Assembly (NCBI RefSeq): GCF_033115175.1
Contig: NC_084827.1
Span: forward strand, 176,267,401 to 176,331,400
Direction: 5' to 3'
From: Lepus europaeus
Taxonomy: Eukaryota > Chordata > Mammalia > Lagomorpha > Leporidae
DNA length: 64,000 nt
How positions within the stretch are numbered: the stretch's first letter is position 1; the number at the start of each line of letters is the position of its first letter. The translations under genes were made by a program, and so were the position numbers. Positions 21,113-37,826 of this stretch are shown in pieces. Below the pieces are notes generated by a model that saw only the letters and a list, made by a program, of their open reading frames with translations, was not told the origin of the DNA and did no database searches.

Positions 21113-21405
21113 CAAAAGATTTATTTATTTATTTGAAAGAGCTATAGAAAGACAGAGAGAGAGGCCTTCCATCCTCTGGTTCACTCCGAATGGCCCCAAT
21201 GGCTGGAGCTGAGCCAAGCTGAAACCAGGAGCCAGGAGCTTCTTCTGGGTTTCCTGCGAGGGTGCAGGGGCCCAAGGACTTGGGCCATCCTCTGCTGCTT
21301 TCCCAGGCCACAGCAGAGAGCTGGACAGGAAGTGGAGCAGCCGGGACTCGACCCGCTGCTGCAGGCAGTTAGCCTGCTATGCTGCTATGCCACAGTGCCG
21401 GCCCC
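21113..21405 (-). mobile_element. CSINE, A form, full length
   Basis: AAGATTTATTTATTTATTTGAAAG tail complement to 'CCACAGTGCCGGCCCC'. An AAATAAATACATCTTTT string directly after it looks like the displaced tail of a + strand CSINE. Confidence 0.9.
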
Positions 21406-21438
21406 AAATAAATACATCTTTTAAAAAAGAGTTTACTT

Positions 21439-21772
21439 TTTTTTTTTTTTTTTTTTTGACAGGCAGAGTGGATAGTGAGAGAGACAGCAGAGAGAAAGGT
21501 CTTCCTTTTTGCCGTTGGTTCACCTTCCAATGGCCGCTGCGGTCGGCGCTTCTCGCGATCCAAAGCCAGGAGCCAGGTGCTTCTCCTGGTCTCCCATACG
21601 GGTGCAGGGCCCAAGGACCTGGGCCATCCTCCACTGCCTTCCCGGGCCATGGCAGAGAGCTGGCCTGGAAGAGGGGCAACCGGGATAGAATCCGGCGCCC
21701 CAACTGGGACTAGAACCCGGTGTGCTGGCGCCGCAAGGTGGAGGATTAGCCTGTTAAGCCATGGCGCCGGCC
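21439..21772 (-). mobile_element. CSINE, B form, with perfect TSD
   Basis: Full-length B form. The 12-bp TSD AAGAGTTTACTT lies at 21,427-21,438 and 21,773-21,784, which indicates a relatively recent L1-mediated insertion. Confidence 0.95.
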
Positions 21773-21859
21773 AAGAGTTTACTTATTAAAAAATAAATCA
21801 AGAAGTAGTCAAGTAACTTAAAGTACAAACGCTCAATGGATGGAAGAAGGACTTTGGAA

Positions 21860-22174
21860 ATTATTTTTATTTATATTTTCCTTTTATTTGAAAGGCAGAG
21901 AGAGAGAGGGAAGAGAGAGAGATCTTCCATCCGCTGGTTCACTACCCAGTTGGCCACAATGGCCAGAACTGCGCCCATCCAAAGCCAGGAGCCAGGAGCT
22001 TCCTCCTGGTCTCCCATGAGGGTGCAGGGGCCTAAGGACTTGGGCCATCTTCTGCTGCTTTCCCAGGCCATAGCAGAGGGCTGGATCGAAAGTGGAGCAG
22101 CTGGGAACCAGCACCCATATGGGATGCCAGCGCTTCAGGCCAGGGCGTTAACCTACTGCGCCACAGCACTGGCC
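21860..22174 (-). mobile_element. CSINE, A form, full length
   Basis: Tail complement near 21,865-21,895, body, and head complement 'CCACAGCACTGGCCCC'. Confidence 0.92.
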
Positions 22175-22213
22175 CCACCAAGATACCTGCTAATGGGAGG
22201 GCCGTGTACTTTC

Positions 22214-22518
22214 TGTTAGTGAAATGGGGCTGAGGCACCATCTTAAGCCCCGGGCGCCATCTTAGGCTCTGGCACAGTCATCATCTGGTACAGTAAGTTC
22301 GGCCTGGCTTACTGGAAGTCACGTGACCAAATGGCCCAGCCACAAGTGTCAACTGCACGCCCACCCTAACGGCATTTGCTGCTCCCTGCAAAGCTAAAAC
22401 AAGACCTGCTTTCCCGCACACACTCTCTTTCCTCTCTCCAGCCTGTTGGTCCCACCCCCCCCCCAAATAAAACTTCCTTTTAACTCCGGTGTTCCATGTG
22501 TTGTGTGGCGGCTTTTCA
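22214..22518 (+). mobile_element. Solo LTR of an endogenous retrovirus, 305 bp
   Basis: Begins TGTTAGTGAAATGG and ends GGCTTTTCA. A perfect 5-bp TSD, CTTTC, flanks it (22,209-22,213 and 22,519-22,523). An AATAAA signal lies at about 22,466. No internal retroviral sequence adjoins it, so it is a solo LTR left by recombination. It shares its start and several internal blocks with the LTR at 38,838. Confidence 0.9.
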
Positions 22519-22690
22519 CTTTCTTCCAGAACTACAAGTAGCTTTGCATACGTAGGGAGAAGCTTATTTAAAAATGTCAAGAGAATAAAAGGGTGGGACA
22601 GAACTGTGTCTACTGCATAATCTAATGACCAAAGAACAGAGTCCCAAGAAATCCCACCACAATGTCACCTGCCAGTGGTGGGATTATTGC

Positions 22691-23024
22691 TTTTTTTTTT
22701 TTTTTTTTGACAGGCAAAGTTAGACAGTAAGAGAGAGACAGACAGACAGAAAGGTCTTCCTTCCGTTGGTTCACTCCCCAAATAGCCACTATGGCCGGTG
22801 CACCGTGCTGATCTGAAGCCAGGAGCCAGGTGCTTCTCCTGGTCTCCCATGCGGATGCAGGGCCCAAGCACTTGGGCCATCCTCCACTGCCTTCCCAGGC
22901 CACAGCAGAGGGCTGGCCTGGAAGAGGGGCAAGCGGGACAGAATCCGACACCCTGACCGGGACTAGAACCCAGGGTGGCAGCGCCGCAGGCAGAGGATTA
23001 GCCTAGCGAGCCGCGGCGCTGGCC
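22691..23024 (-). mobile_element. CSINE, B form
   Basis: Poly-T, TGACAGGCAAAGTTAGACAG, body, and 'GCCGCGGCGCTGGCCGG' head complement. Confidence 0.93.
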
Positions 23025-23066
23025 GGTTTTTCTTTAAGGTTCTGTCTTTAATTTCTTCTTCTTCTT

Positions 23067-23378
23067 TTAAAGATTTATTTATTTATTTGAAAGAGTTACA
23101 GAGAGAGGGAGAGAGAGTGAGATCTTCCATTGGCTGGTTCGCTCCTCAGATGGCTGTAACGCCAGGGCTGGGCCAGGCTGAAGCCAGGAGCCAGGGACTG
23201 CATCCAGGTCTTGCGTGTGGGTGCAGGGGCCCAAGCACTTGGGTTATTCTCTGCTGCTTTTCCAGGCCATCAGCAGGGAGCTAGATTGGAAGTGGAGCAG
23301 TCAGGATACAAACATGGCGCCCATGAGGGATTCTTGCCTTGCAGGCAGTGGCTCTATCCACTATGCCACAGCAGCCAT
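23067..23378 (-). mobile_element. CSINE, A form
   Basis: AAGATTTATTTATTTATTTGAAAG tail complement to 'ATGCCACAGCAGCCATCCCC'. Confidence 0.9.
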
Positions 23379-26292
23379 CCCCCCAGCTCCACCCTGTTCT
23401 GTGTTTTCTAAATTTTCCTGTTTGGAAATATATCAGGTAAACAAATAAACAGTAAATAAATAGGAAGAAAAAGAAGGAAAGGAGAAAAGGCAAGGCAGCA
23501 ATCTGCATATCCATGAGATTCAGTTACAAGTGACAGCAATCCAGTTCGAACTGGTTTATGACTAGAATGTTCTGCGATGTCAAGGTTTCCGGTATGGCCG
23601 GATCCAGGCGCCTGGCTGTGTCATCAGGAGCCTTTCTCCCTCCTCCTGCCAGCTCCATCTCCCTCGGTGCTGGCTTTGTTCTCTGTTGGATTCACGGCTG
23701 CTGTCGGGCGTGGTGACTGCTGTCCAGAGCGTTCTCACAGCAGCCCAGTTCGGTGGCGCAGGATGGTGACAGGTTTAGTTTCAGCTGCTCATGGGGCAGG
23801 AGGACCATGTGACCAGATATGACTGAGAGCACTTGGGAGAGCTGAGGGGTCCCGTGGGGGGGACAGAGGGACTGCAGGGGGGCAGCAGGGTGGGACAAGG
23901 GGTATCTTAGTACGTGGAGCTGCTAGTGAACCACACACATTTCCTACACTTCTGGAGCTCAGAAGGCCAAGATCAAGGTGCCGGCAGTCTCCGGTGAGGG
24001 CTCGTGGGGGAGGGGAAGGGTGCTCTCTGGAGTCCCATCCTGAGGCCTCACGCCACCATCACAGCGGGGTTTAGTTTTACACATGTACATCCAGACCACA
24101 GCAAGGGAGACTGGGCGGGATCGAGGGAGGCCGGCCCAGGAGCTTGCCCACACCCCGAGCACCGACTTCCATGTTCAGGGTCCCACAGTGAGATGTCTCA
24201 GATGTGGCCCTCCCTGGGGGCGACCTGCCTGCCCCGGAGGAGGCCAAGCAGGCGCCTGTGGGGGTGCCGGGGGAAGGTTCCTTAGAAAACCATGAGTGCC
24301 TCCTCCCAAAATCCTACTAAATCCACAACGCGGATCCTGAATTCAGTGCTACAGCAGCATCCGGGGCCTGGGAACGCTGCTGGATCACCGTGGTCAGAAG
24401 ACCCTCTCAGTATCAGGAAAGCACATCTATTTTTACTTCCTCGGAATCCTCTGAGATTAACTGGCTGTTTCCTTGGTCCAATTTGACCAAAGGAATTACC
24501 AGTTATTGCTGAATAGGAACCAGTGGATGGGGAGTCAGGGAGACAGGTCGTGCACAGCCTGACCATACAGGGTGCCTGGACCCTGGCGTATTCAGAGCAT
24601 GGACTGGGTGTCTCCAGTGTGCTCAATCTATCCCGAGTGGAACTAGTGATCCCAATAGATGTGGACCATCCCAGCCACAGGGATTTGGCTGATCCTCTTA
24701 CTACTGAGAAGAGCTATTTGGGCCATGGTCTGTGCATGTCATCACTTAAAAAGCCAGTGTAAGGGATCTGAGCAGACGCCATCTTTGAATACATTTTCTT
24801 AAAAAAAAAAAAAAAAAAAGCACAAGAATTCAAAAGCACCCCATCAAACCAAGAGCTGCCTCCCAGCGCAGAAGTCTGTGGCTGTTGCTGCCAGTGGGGG
24901 TAACGTGTCCAGGGGAGGGTCCCCCCAACTCCAGGGTGTAGGTGTAAACTATGGGCTTCCCAGGGGTCCGCACACTTTCTCTGCTTGCAGAAATCAGGCC
25001 AAACCAAAGCCCTAACTTCTTTGCATTAAGTGATTCGTTGCGAACAACACAAGTATTTCTGTCCAAAGTTGGAAGCTGTCATTATCACTTTTTGGGGAAA
25101 AAAAGCCCACATACATTGAGAGAACAGTTTATTTCACTTTTCATCACAATGAATGGCTTACAAACGAGGCGAGTGTGCCTCCTGGGGCCGGCGGGGCAAC
25201 ACCCCCACGCGTGGTTCATGTAGACTTTTTCCTGTAACTCCTTTTTGTTTTTATTTTGAAATCCATACATAGTCCTTTAAAAAAACATATTTATTTGAGG
25301 CTGTGCTGCCTGGGATCCTCTGTGCAGGCTCTAAAGCTCCTTGTGACTGCCCAGAGAGCTGAACTCTAGCCCGCAGCCTGCGCAGGTCAGGAATGGGACT
25401 ACCCTTTGGCCCGCTAAGCAGCACACGGCGGGAGACCGCAGCCACCCCGTGAGTGGACGTATGTTCCTACCTGGTTTACCAGATGCCTCTCCTCACCAGT
25501 GTTTCTCAACGTCTGGCCCACAAATGCCTGCGTCCGTCTCCTCGAGGGCTTGCACCTGCAGACTTCGGGACCCCACAGCTCCTGAACCAGGATCCGCGAG
25601 TGGGGCCAGTGCCTTCAGGGTCCGAAAACCAGGGCCTGTGGATTTCCTGCCCACTGTCATCCCGGCTTGCGGGCCGTTCCTGAAGGGCCGACCTCCTGCA
25701 TTGCTCGTTTGTGGTAAAACACTGACACCTTCGAGCTGGGTACTCACCCGCAAAGAGCGGGTAGGCTTCTGAGAACTAGCCTGTACTTCCTGTTTTTCTC
25801 AGAGTGGCTAGCTGAGACGGTGCCTGACAGCCTCGGGTGGCCAAGAGGGTAGAACGCCTTTCTTCCCTACAATGTGCCCCGTCCCTCTGGGAGCACCCCA
25901 ACCCCCCAGGGGTGGAATTCTGGGGAGCAGGTAGGGCTCAGGAAAAGGGAAGGAGCTGGGTCCACTCTGAGAAGAGAGCTGGCATTTCCAGAAGGCAAAA
26001 GGAAACCGATCTGTTACCACCGTGTTTCCTCACGTGCTCTTTGGTATCTGGTAAAGAGCCCTGGAAGACACCAGGTCTGCCATGAGGAACAGAACCCGCG
26101 TGCAGAGCTGGCCGCCGAGAACGCCCTGCCTCTTCTCCTTACCCTGGCTGCAGGCAGATCCAGGCAAGGGGCAGAGATGCAGGGCAGGAATCCAGGAGCA
26201 CGGGTGACACCAGAGACAGCTGTGTCCCCAGTGGCCTCTCCTGCTCTGTCGCCTCAGACCTTGCTACTTTGGTAACTAAGAAACTTCTCATT
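23379..26292. other. Intergenic between PTMA and PDE6D, no gene supported
   Basis: Nearly SINE-free; only a CSINE tail remnant near 25,276-25,296. It includes an open frame at 24,523-24,762 (+) with no recognised family and a long A run near 24,800. No splice structure supports a gene. Confidence 0.45.
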
Positions 26293-26624
26293 GGGGCCAG
26301 CACAGTGACATAGAAGGTTAAGCTTCTGCCCACAGTGTCGGCATCCTACATGGGCGCTGGTTTGAGTCCCAGCTGCTCACTTCCAATCCAGCTCTCTGCT
26401 ATGGCCTGGGAAAGCAGTAGAAGATGGCCCAAGTCCTTGGGCCCCCGCACCCGCATAGGAGACTTGGAAGAAGCTCCTGGCTCCTGGCTTCAGATCTGCA
26501 AAGCCCCAGCCAGTGTGGCCATTTGGGGAGTGAACCAGTGGATGGAAGACCTCTCTCTATCTCTGTCTCTGGCTCTCCTTCTTTGTAACTCTTTCAAATA
26601 AATAAGTAAATATTAAAAAAAGAA
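26293..26624 (+). mobile_element. CSINE, A form, full length with diverged TSD
   Basis: Head GGGGCCAGCACAGTGAC to AAATAAATAAGTAAATATT. 'AAGAAACTT..ATT' occurs on both sides (about 26,278 and 26,627), a TSD with a few changes. Confidence 0.92.
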
Positions 26625-27214
26625 AAAGAAACTTGTAATTGTTGGCATTTTATAAAGGACAGTGAAGGTTACCAGTAGCTCACAGGGAAGTTCCTTAAAA
26701 AAAGGATCTTTCTGGTTTCCTTGTATGTTAGGGCTGACAGCGCAGCCCAGGTAACCGCCAGCCTCCTCTGACCACTGCCTGATAGCCACCTGGCCTCCCC
26801 CTGCCCAGACACCTTTCCGTCGTCCTGCAGTTAGGATCACTGTTTAACTTCTAGTCTCTCACGGGGGATACAGGACAAAAGTCCCTATTCTAAAACCGAG
26901 AACTTCTACCCTTTCTGGAAACCTCTTGAACAAACGAACACTGTAAAGGAATGGATAAAGGCAAAAGCAGCAAACCAAGGGTGCGTGTTGTTGTGGATGA
27001 GAACCACTGAACATCAGGTTTCAAAGACTAACGTCAAGGTCATGGGTCTTGTCCATGTACGTTCCCCGTTCGTGGAAGGCGGCATTCAGGAACAAGACCG
27101 ACCAGTCGATGCCCACACTAGAAGGCAGCTGTGAGCCTCGTTCTGAGAAATCTCTTTCTTCCGGTCACAGAGGCAGGTTCAAGCTCCAGAAAGAAGGAGA
27201 GATGAAAGCAATGC
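26625..27214. other. 3' flank of PDE6D, no feature recognised
   Basis: Unique-looking sequence between the CSINE and the inferred PDE6D cleavage site. Confidence 0.45.
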
Positions 27215-27224
27215 CATGCTAAAG

Positions 27225-27715
27225 ACTGTAGGAATTTTTTAATTCATTTGTTTTAATTACAATCCGTAATAATAATATCACAGTCTATTTTACAAGTTAA
27301 GTGTATGAGAATGTATGAAATAGAAATGATAGGAAAAAACTAGGCGTGGGTCAGGAATATGAAGTTTTCCAAAACCAAGGGCCAAAGGAAGACACGCAGC
27401 CCGCAGGGCCCGAGGAGGAGGCAGGGAGGGAGCAGGTACGGCATCTGCTCGCGGTATGTCCTTCCTCGTGTCTGCACGGGAAGTAGTCGAGGCACGGCCC
27501 CTGCCTTGGTCTGGGGTTGGGTATTAGTCTGGTCAGTGAGAAAAAAGCCATCTGGTTACCTACACTGAGCTGGTCCCCTGGTGGCCGCAGGTGGGTTCTG
27601 CCATAGAGGGAATCAGGGGTGGAAGTGCCAAAAATCAAAGGTGTGGAGGGAAAAAACAGGAGTTTCCTCCTCCCTCCCATAACCCCCAATCTTGAAATGC
27701 ACACACATTCTTCTC
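27225..27715 (-). other. PDE6D: PDE6D 3' UTR (end inferred)
   Basis: Runs leftward from the stop codon. ATTAAA signals on the - strand lie at 27,252-27,257 and 27,238-27,243 in an AT-rich stretch, giving a 3' UTR of about 480-500 nt. There is no AATAAA within reach, so cleavage near 27,215-27,235 is inferred. Confidence 0.7.
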
Positions 27716-33496
<5,781 letters not shown>

Positions 33497-33662
33497 TTAA
33501 GGAAAACAAGCTCTGAGAATGATCCTACGTGGTACTCTGGGTGTCTCCTGTCTGCTCTTCCCATCTCTCCGCAAGTCGGCCAAACTGCTAAGCAGACAGA
33601 ATGGAGGAGTCCAGGTGTCTAAAGGCAGAAGCAGAGACCAGATGTTCTATTTACAACACACA

Positions 33663-33775
33663 AGGAAGGTGCTTCAATAAGTTTGTGGAAAAAAGGAATT
33701 AAAACACAAGTTTATTTCGGCATACAAATTTTGAAATATATGCGTAGTTTTTTTCATGTTACACATTTTCTTTTC
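33663..33775 (-). mobile_element. Mariner-type small element, fragment
   Basis: 'GTGCTTCAATAAGTTTGTGG', GGAATTAAAACACAAG, 'TTTATTTCGGCATACAAA' parallels the element at 51,322-51,783, with more changes. Confidence 0.6.
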
Positions 33776-33779
33776 TTTC

Positions 33780-33925
33780 TTTCAGATTTGTTTATTTGAA
33801 AGGCAGAGTTACAGAGAGAGAAGAGAAAAGAGAGAGAGACATCTTCCATCTGCTGGTTCACTCCCTAGATGGCTGTAATGGTCAGGGTTGGGCCAGGCAG
33901 CAGCCAGGAACCAGGAGCCAAGAGC
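33780..33925 (-). mobile_element. CSINE, A form, 3' half
   Basis: From the tail complement to 'GCCAGGAACCAGGAGCCAAG', where an LTR fragment begins. It faces an oppositely oriented CSINE half at 34,144. Confidence 0.85.
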
Positions 33926-34143
33926 CACACCATGTCCGGCTTTTAACCCACTTCCAAAGGGGAGTGGTTAATTAACCTGATTGGCTGGTGGGCACCCAGG
34001 TGTGGCCAGGTAGGGGAATGAGGCCACACAGGGGCGTGGAAAAGGCATCAGGTAGGGGCATGAGGTCACACAGGGGCGTGGCAAAGGCGTGGTCTTACAG
34101 TCACAAATCTAATCAGTTTTAACCTGTATGCCTGCCTACTTCA
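33926..34143 (-). mobile_element. LTR fragment (U3 end), same family as 41,330 and 43,505
   Basis: Matches the first 220 bp or so of the 43,505 LTR in complement and ends precisely at its TGAAGTRGGC terminus (34,143). Inside, a block of about 45 bp (GGTAGGGGCATGAGG...) is duplicated in tandem. The remainder of the LTR is missing. Confidence 0.85.
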
Positions 34144-34318
34144 TAAGTACTTGGGCCCCTGCACCCAGGTGGGAGACCCGAATTAAGCTCTGGGCTCCTG
34201 GCTTCAGTGTGGACCAGTCCCAGCCCTGGTCACTGAGGCCATCTGGGGAGTGAGCCAGAGGATGGAAGAGTTGTCTCTTTTTCTATAACTCTGCCTTTCA
34301 AATTAATTAATTTAAAAA
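34144..34318 (+). mobile_element. CSINE, A form, 3' half
   Basis: Starts at 'AAGTACTTGGGCCCCTGCAC' directly after the LTR fragment and runs to the AATTAATTAATTT tail. Confidence 0.85.
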
Positions 34319-34495
34319 AATTCCCCACATTCAAAGTGTCCAGCAAATGCCCAAGTCATATTGCAGTAATTTGCAAAGCATCAAAGATAGAGAGAAGCTT
34401 CCTTCTGGAGGAAAACAAGTTACTAGATAACAGTCAAAGTCAGAATGGATTAAAAAAAATCAGAATGAGTAAGACTTTTTTTTTAAAGAGGAATT

Positions 34496-34901
34496 GATGG
34501 AACAAAGACACAAGCCTCAGCCGTTCTGTCTCACTGCCCAAAAGTTAGATAAACACTGGAATGTATTCCTTGCCCTTGAATCTCAATTGGGTCCCACACC
34601 CTATTGCCTTCATACCCCACCCCTCACTGCCACCTCAAAGACCAGTCGCTGAAACACCTGAAAGACCAGTTCCAGGAATTCACCTCCGCCTGCAGCCCCC
34701 TACCCCCACCCCCAGCCCTAGCCCTCCTAAGATATAAAAAGGCCCGGCCCCTGGGGTCAGGGCCTTCTGCCATGTGTTCCATCCATGTGCACATGGGCAG
34801 TTGGTCACCCACCTCTGCGAATTTATTTTCTCTGAATAAATTCAGTCTGGCTGTAAATTCATATACTGCCTCCTTTCTATTCTGCACGTGTTTTCCTAAC
34901 A
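34496..34901 (+). mobile_element. Probable solo LTR (endogenous retrovirus)
   Basis: A TATA-type promoter (AGATATAAAAAGG, about 34,730) is followed about 105 bp later by AATAAA (34,836) and an end in CCTAACA (34,895-34,901). The 5' boundary is uncertain and no TSD was found. Confidence 0.7.
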
Positions 34902-35079
34902 GATTCCTGGAAGATAGAAAATCGAGTAGTGCCTTAGAAATTCCCAGAGAAATGATTCTTGAAACAAACAAAACAATTTTGTTGTCTCAATAAACTAAGG
35001 ATAATACACACTCCATCAACATGACTGGGAGAACCAAGGAAGAGAGCATGGGAACCTAACACAAGAAGCTGGGGAAGGC

Positions 35080-35397
35080 CGGCGCCGTGGCTCAACAGGC
35101 TAATCCTCTGCCTTGTGGCGCCGGCACACCGGGTTCTAGTCCCGGTCGGGGCGCTGGATTCTTTCCTGGTTGCCCCTCTTCCAGGCCAGCTCTCTGCTGT
35201 GGCCTGGCCTGGGAGTGCAGTGGAGGATGGCCCAAGTCCTTGGGCCCTGCACCCTCATGGGAGACCAGGAGAAGCACCTGGCTCCTGGATTCGGATCAGT
35301 GCGATGCGCCGGCCGCAGTGGCCACTGGAGGGTGAACCGACGGCAAAAAGGAAGACCTCTCTCACTATCCACTCTGCCTGTCAAAAAAAAAAAAAAA
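35080..35397 (+). mobile_element. CSINE, B form, with TSD
   Basis: Head GGCCGGCGCCGTGGCTC to CTCTGCCTGTC-poly(A). AGCTGGGGAAG occurs just before and after (about 35,067 and 35,418). Confidence 0.93.
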
Positions 35398-35420
35398 GCA
35401 GCAGCAGCAGCAGCAGCAGC
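35398..35420 (+). repeat. GCA trinucleotide microsatellite
   Basis: Seven to eight GCA units directly at the end of the CSINE A tail, inside the TSD. Confidence 0.9.
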
Positions 35421-35893
35421 TGGGGAAGCGAATCCCCCAAGTGACAGTGGAGGAAGGTCCAAGACAACAGGTCTTTGCCAACTGGCCCAGTGTCCAGATG
35501 GGAGCAGGGCAGAAGCACAGGGAGAGGTTTGTTTCTAAGCTGAAATTCATAGAATACCTAACATGTTTATGTGGAAAGGATATTTATTTCATTAGGAGAG
35601 ATTTGGGGGTCAAATTAAGTACAAAGTACAGAAAACCTCGGCAAATGAATTGAAACACAATATAATTATTGATATTTGGGAAAAACCAAAGCTAGTACTG
35701 GAAGAAAAAAGTAGTCACAGTACACTGCATGGCTTTACTGCAAAGTGTTGACATAGCCATGATGAGAGAAACACAGGCTATAGTTGCAGAACAATAATCT
35801 GGGTGTGCCGTGCTGAAAAACCAAACACCACATCTCACAGTGGGAAGCTGAGGACAGAGCCAGAGTGCTCTTGGGAAATATCAACATAGGGAC
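35421..35893. other. Intronic, nothing recognised
   Basis: Unique-looking AT-rich sequence. Confidence 0.4.
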
Positions 35894-36192
35894 AGGGGCC
35901 ATTGCTGTGGTATAGAAGGTTAAGCCTCCACCTCCAGTGCTGGCATCCCAGACGGGCGCCTGTTCCAGTCCCGGCTGCTCCACTTCCAATCCAGCTCCCT
36001 GCTAATGCGCCTGGGGAAGCAGCGCATCCTGCACCCATGTGGAAAGACCCAGAAGACGCTCCTGGCTCCTGGCTTTGGCCGGGCCCAGCTCTGGCTGTTG
36101 TGGGCATGTGAGGAGTGAACCAGTGGATGGAAGATTTCTCCCTTTCCTCTCTATTTCTGCCTTTTAAGTGAATACATAAATAAATCTTTACA
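35894..36192 (+). mobile_element. CSINE, A form
   Basis: Head GGGGCCATTGCTGTGG to ACATAAATAAATCTTTAC, with a short internal deletion after 'GGGGAAGCAGC'. Confidence 0.88.
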
Positions 36193-36275
36193 AAAAAAAA
36201 AATCAAGATAAACACCAATTAAATTGGCTAAACATAATTGAAAATACAGAGTCTTCAAACAACGCCCTGAGGAGT

Positions 36276-36330
36276 AGGTGGGCATTTGGTGTAGCAGTTA
36301 AGCTACACTCTACCCTGGAGTGTCTAGATT
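36276..36330 (+). mobile_element. CSINE head fragment, old form
   Basis: GGTGGGCATTTGGTGTAGCAG and TTAAGC resemble the oldest CSINE heads. It is cut by the next element. The old-form 3' half at 37,350-37,548 may be its continuation. Confidence 0.55.
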
Positions 36331-36331
36331 G

Positions 36332-36688
36332 CTTTTTTTTTTTTTTTTTTTTTTTATTTTTGACAGGCAGAGTGGACAGTGAGAGAGAGAGAGACAGAGA
36401 GAAAGGTCTTCCTTTGCCATTGGTTCACCCTCTAATGGCTGCCGCGGTAGCGCTCTGGGGCCAGCGCACCGCGCTGTTCCGATGGCAGGAGCCAGGTGCT
36501 TATCCTGGTCTCCCATGGGGTGCAGAGCCCAAACACTTGGGCCATCCTCCACTGCACTCCCTGGCCACAGCAGAGAGCTGGCCTGGAAGAGGGGCATCCG
36601 GGACAGGATCGGTGCCCCGACCGGGACTAGAACCCGGTGTGCCGGCGCCGCAAGGCGGAGGATTAGCCTGTTGAGCCACGGCGCCGGC
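36332..36688 (-). mobile_element. CSINE, B form
   Basis: Poly-T, TGACAGGCAGAGTGGAC, the longer 'GCCGCGGTAGCGCTCTGG' variant, and head complement 'CCACGGCGCCGGCC'. Confidence 0.92.
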
Positions 36689-36689
36689 C

Positions 36690-36949
36690 TTTTTTTTTTT
36701 TTTAATAGATCTTACACCTGCTGGTTCATGCCCCAAATGGCTGCAATGGCTGGAGCTGGGCCAATCGGAAGCCAGGAGCCAGGATATTCTTCTGGGTCTC
36801 CCACGTGGGTGCAGGGGCCCAAGGACTTGAGCCATCTTCCACTGCTTTCCCAGGCCATAGCAGAGAGCTGGATTAGAAAAGGAGCAGCAGGGACTCGAAC
36901 CGGTGCTCATATGGGATGCCAGGGCTTTCCCACTACACCACAGGTGCCA
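36690..36949 (-). mobile_element. CSINE, A form, lacking part of the tail
   Basis: 'CACCTGCTGGTTCATGCCCC' to 'CACCACAGGTGCCAG'. Confidence 0.85.
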
Positions 36950-36954
36950 GTGAA

Positions 36955-37334
36955 GGGCATGTTGCCCTTTCCCTAACCCCTCTACTCCCTGGTTCCTCCC
37001 TCTTGTTGAGACCCTTGGTGCCAAACCAGACCCTTCCAGACTCCTTGCAAAGCAACTGGCAAAACAGATAAACTGCACAGGGCAGCTTGTGAACCAGACA
37101 AGAGGAAAGTTCCCAGAGGCTTTAAATACCTAACACCCCCTCCTCCCCGGCACTGGCAAATTCCCTCCTTAACCAGATAAAAACAGCTCTACCTGCGCCC
37201 TGTGCACAGTGTCTTTGAAGACTATCCCCACCTTTTTGCTTCAATAAAGCAACCTGTCTCTGTTGAGGTCGGTCTCCTTCTTCCATCTCTCCTTTCTGGG
37301 GGTGTGAAAGGCCAGAACTATTCCAAACCTAACA
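36955..37334 (+). mobile_element. Probable solo LTR (endogenous retrovirus)
   Basis: Ends CCAAACCTAACA (37,323-37,334). An AATAAA lies at about 37,243, and an ATAAAA-containing promoter-like stretch is found near 37,178. The start is near 36,951-36,960 (TG). No convincing TSD. Confidence 0.68.
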
Positions 37335-37349
37335 GCAGTCCCTAGCTCT

Positions 37350-37548
37350 TCTCTTAATTCCAGCTTCTTGCTGATGCAGACTTGGGAGGCAGCAGTGGGC
37401 ATCTCAAGTGGTTGGTTCATGCCACCCCCTCGCGGAAGACCTGGACTGAGTTCCCAAGCTCCTGGCTTCAGCCCAGCCCAGTCCTGCTTGTGTGGCATCT
37501 AGGAACGAACCAGTAGATGGGAGCACTCTCTCGCTGCCTCTCATGTAA
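37350..37548 (+). mobile_element. CSINE, old form, 3' half
   Basis: 'CCAGCTTCTTGCTGATGCAG', 'GGGAGGCAGCAG', 'GACCTGGACTGAGTTCC' and 'CTGGCTTCAGCCCAGCCC' mark the older subfamily. Confidence 0.75.
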
Positions 37549-37618
37549 AACTCATGGAAAATACATATTATGAAAAATCTACGCATGCCTTTCAAAAATT
37601 TTTGCACCAAAGTAAACA
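37548..37618 (+). mobile_element. Mariner-type small element, fragment
   Basis: CTCATGGAAAATACATATT, 'ATGAAAAATC', then TTTTTGCACCAAAGTAAAC, as in the 51.3-51.8 kb element. Confidence 0.65.
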
Positions 37619-37619
37619 G

Positions 37620-37800
37620 CTCCAGGTCTCCCACGTGGGTAGTAGGGGCCCAAGGTCTTGGGCCATCTTCTGCTGCCTTTCCCAGTCCATTAGCAGGGAA
37701 CTGGATCAAAAGCGGGGCAGCTGGGACTTGAATCAGAGCCCATCTGGGATGCTGGCACTGCAGGCAAAGGCTTAACTTACTATGCCACAGCACTGGCCCC
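37620..37800 (-). mobile_element. CSINE, A form, 5' part
   Basis: 'CCAGGTCTCCCACGTGGG' to 'GCCACAGCACTGGCCCC'. Confidence 0.87.
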
Positions 37801-37826
37801 AATACAAACACTTTAAAAGGTGAAAA

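Noticed and set aside
36482-37078. Frames of 164 and 192 codons
   Set aside because: Built from two adjacent CSINEs and part of an LTR; no independent coding signal.
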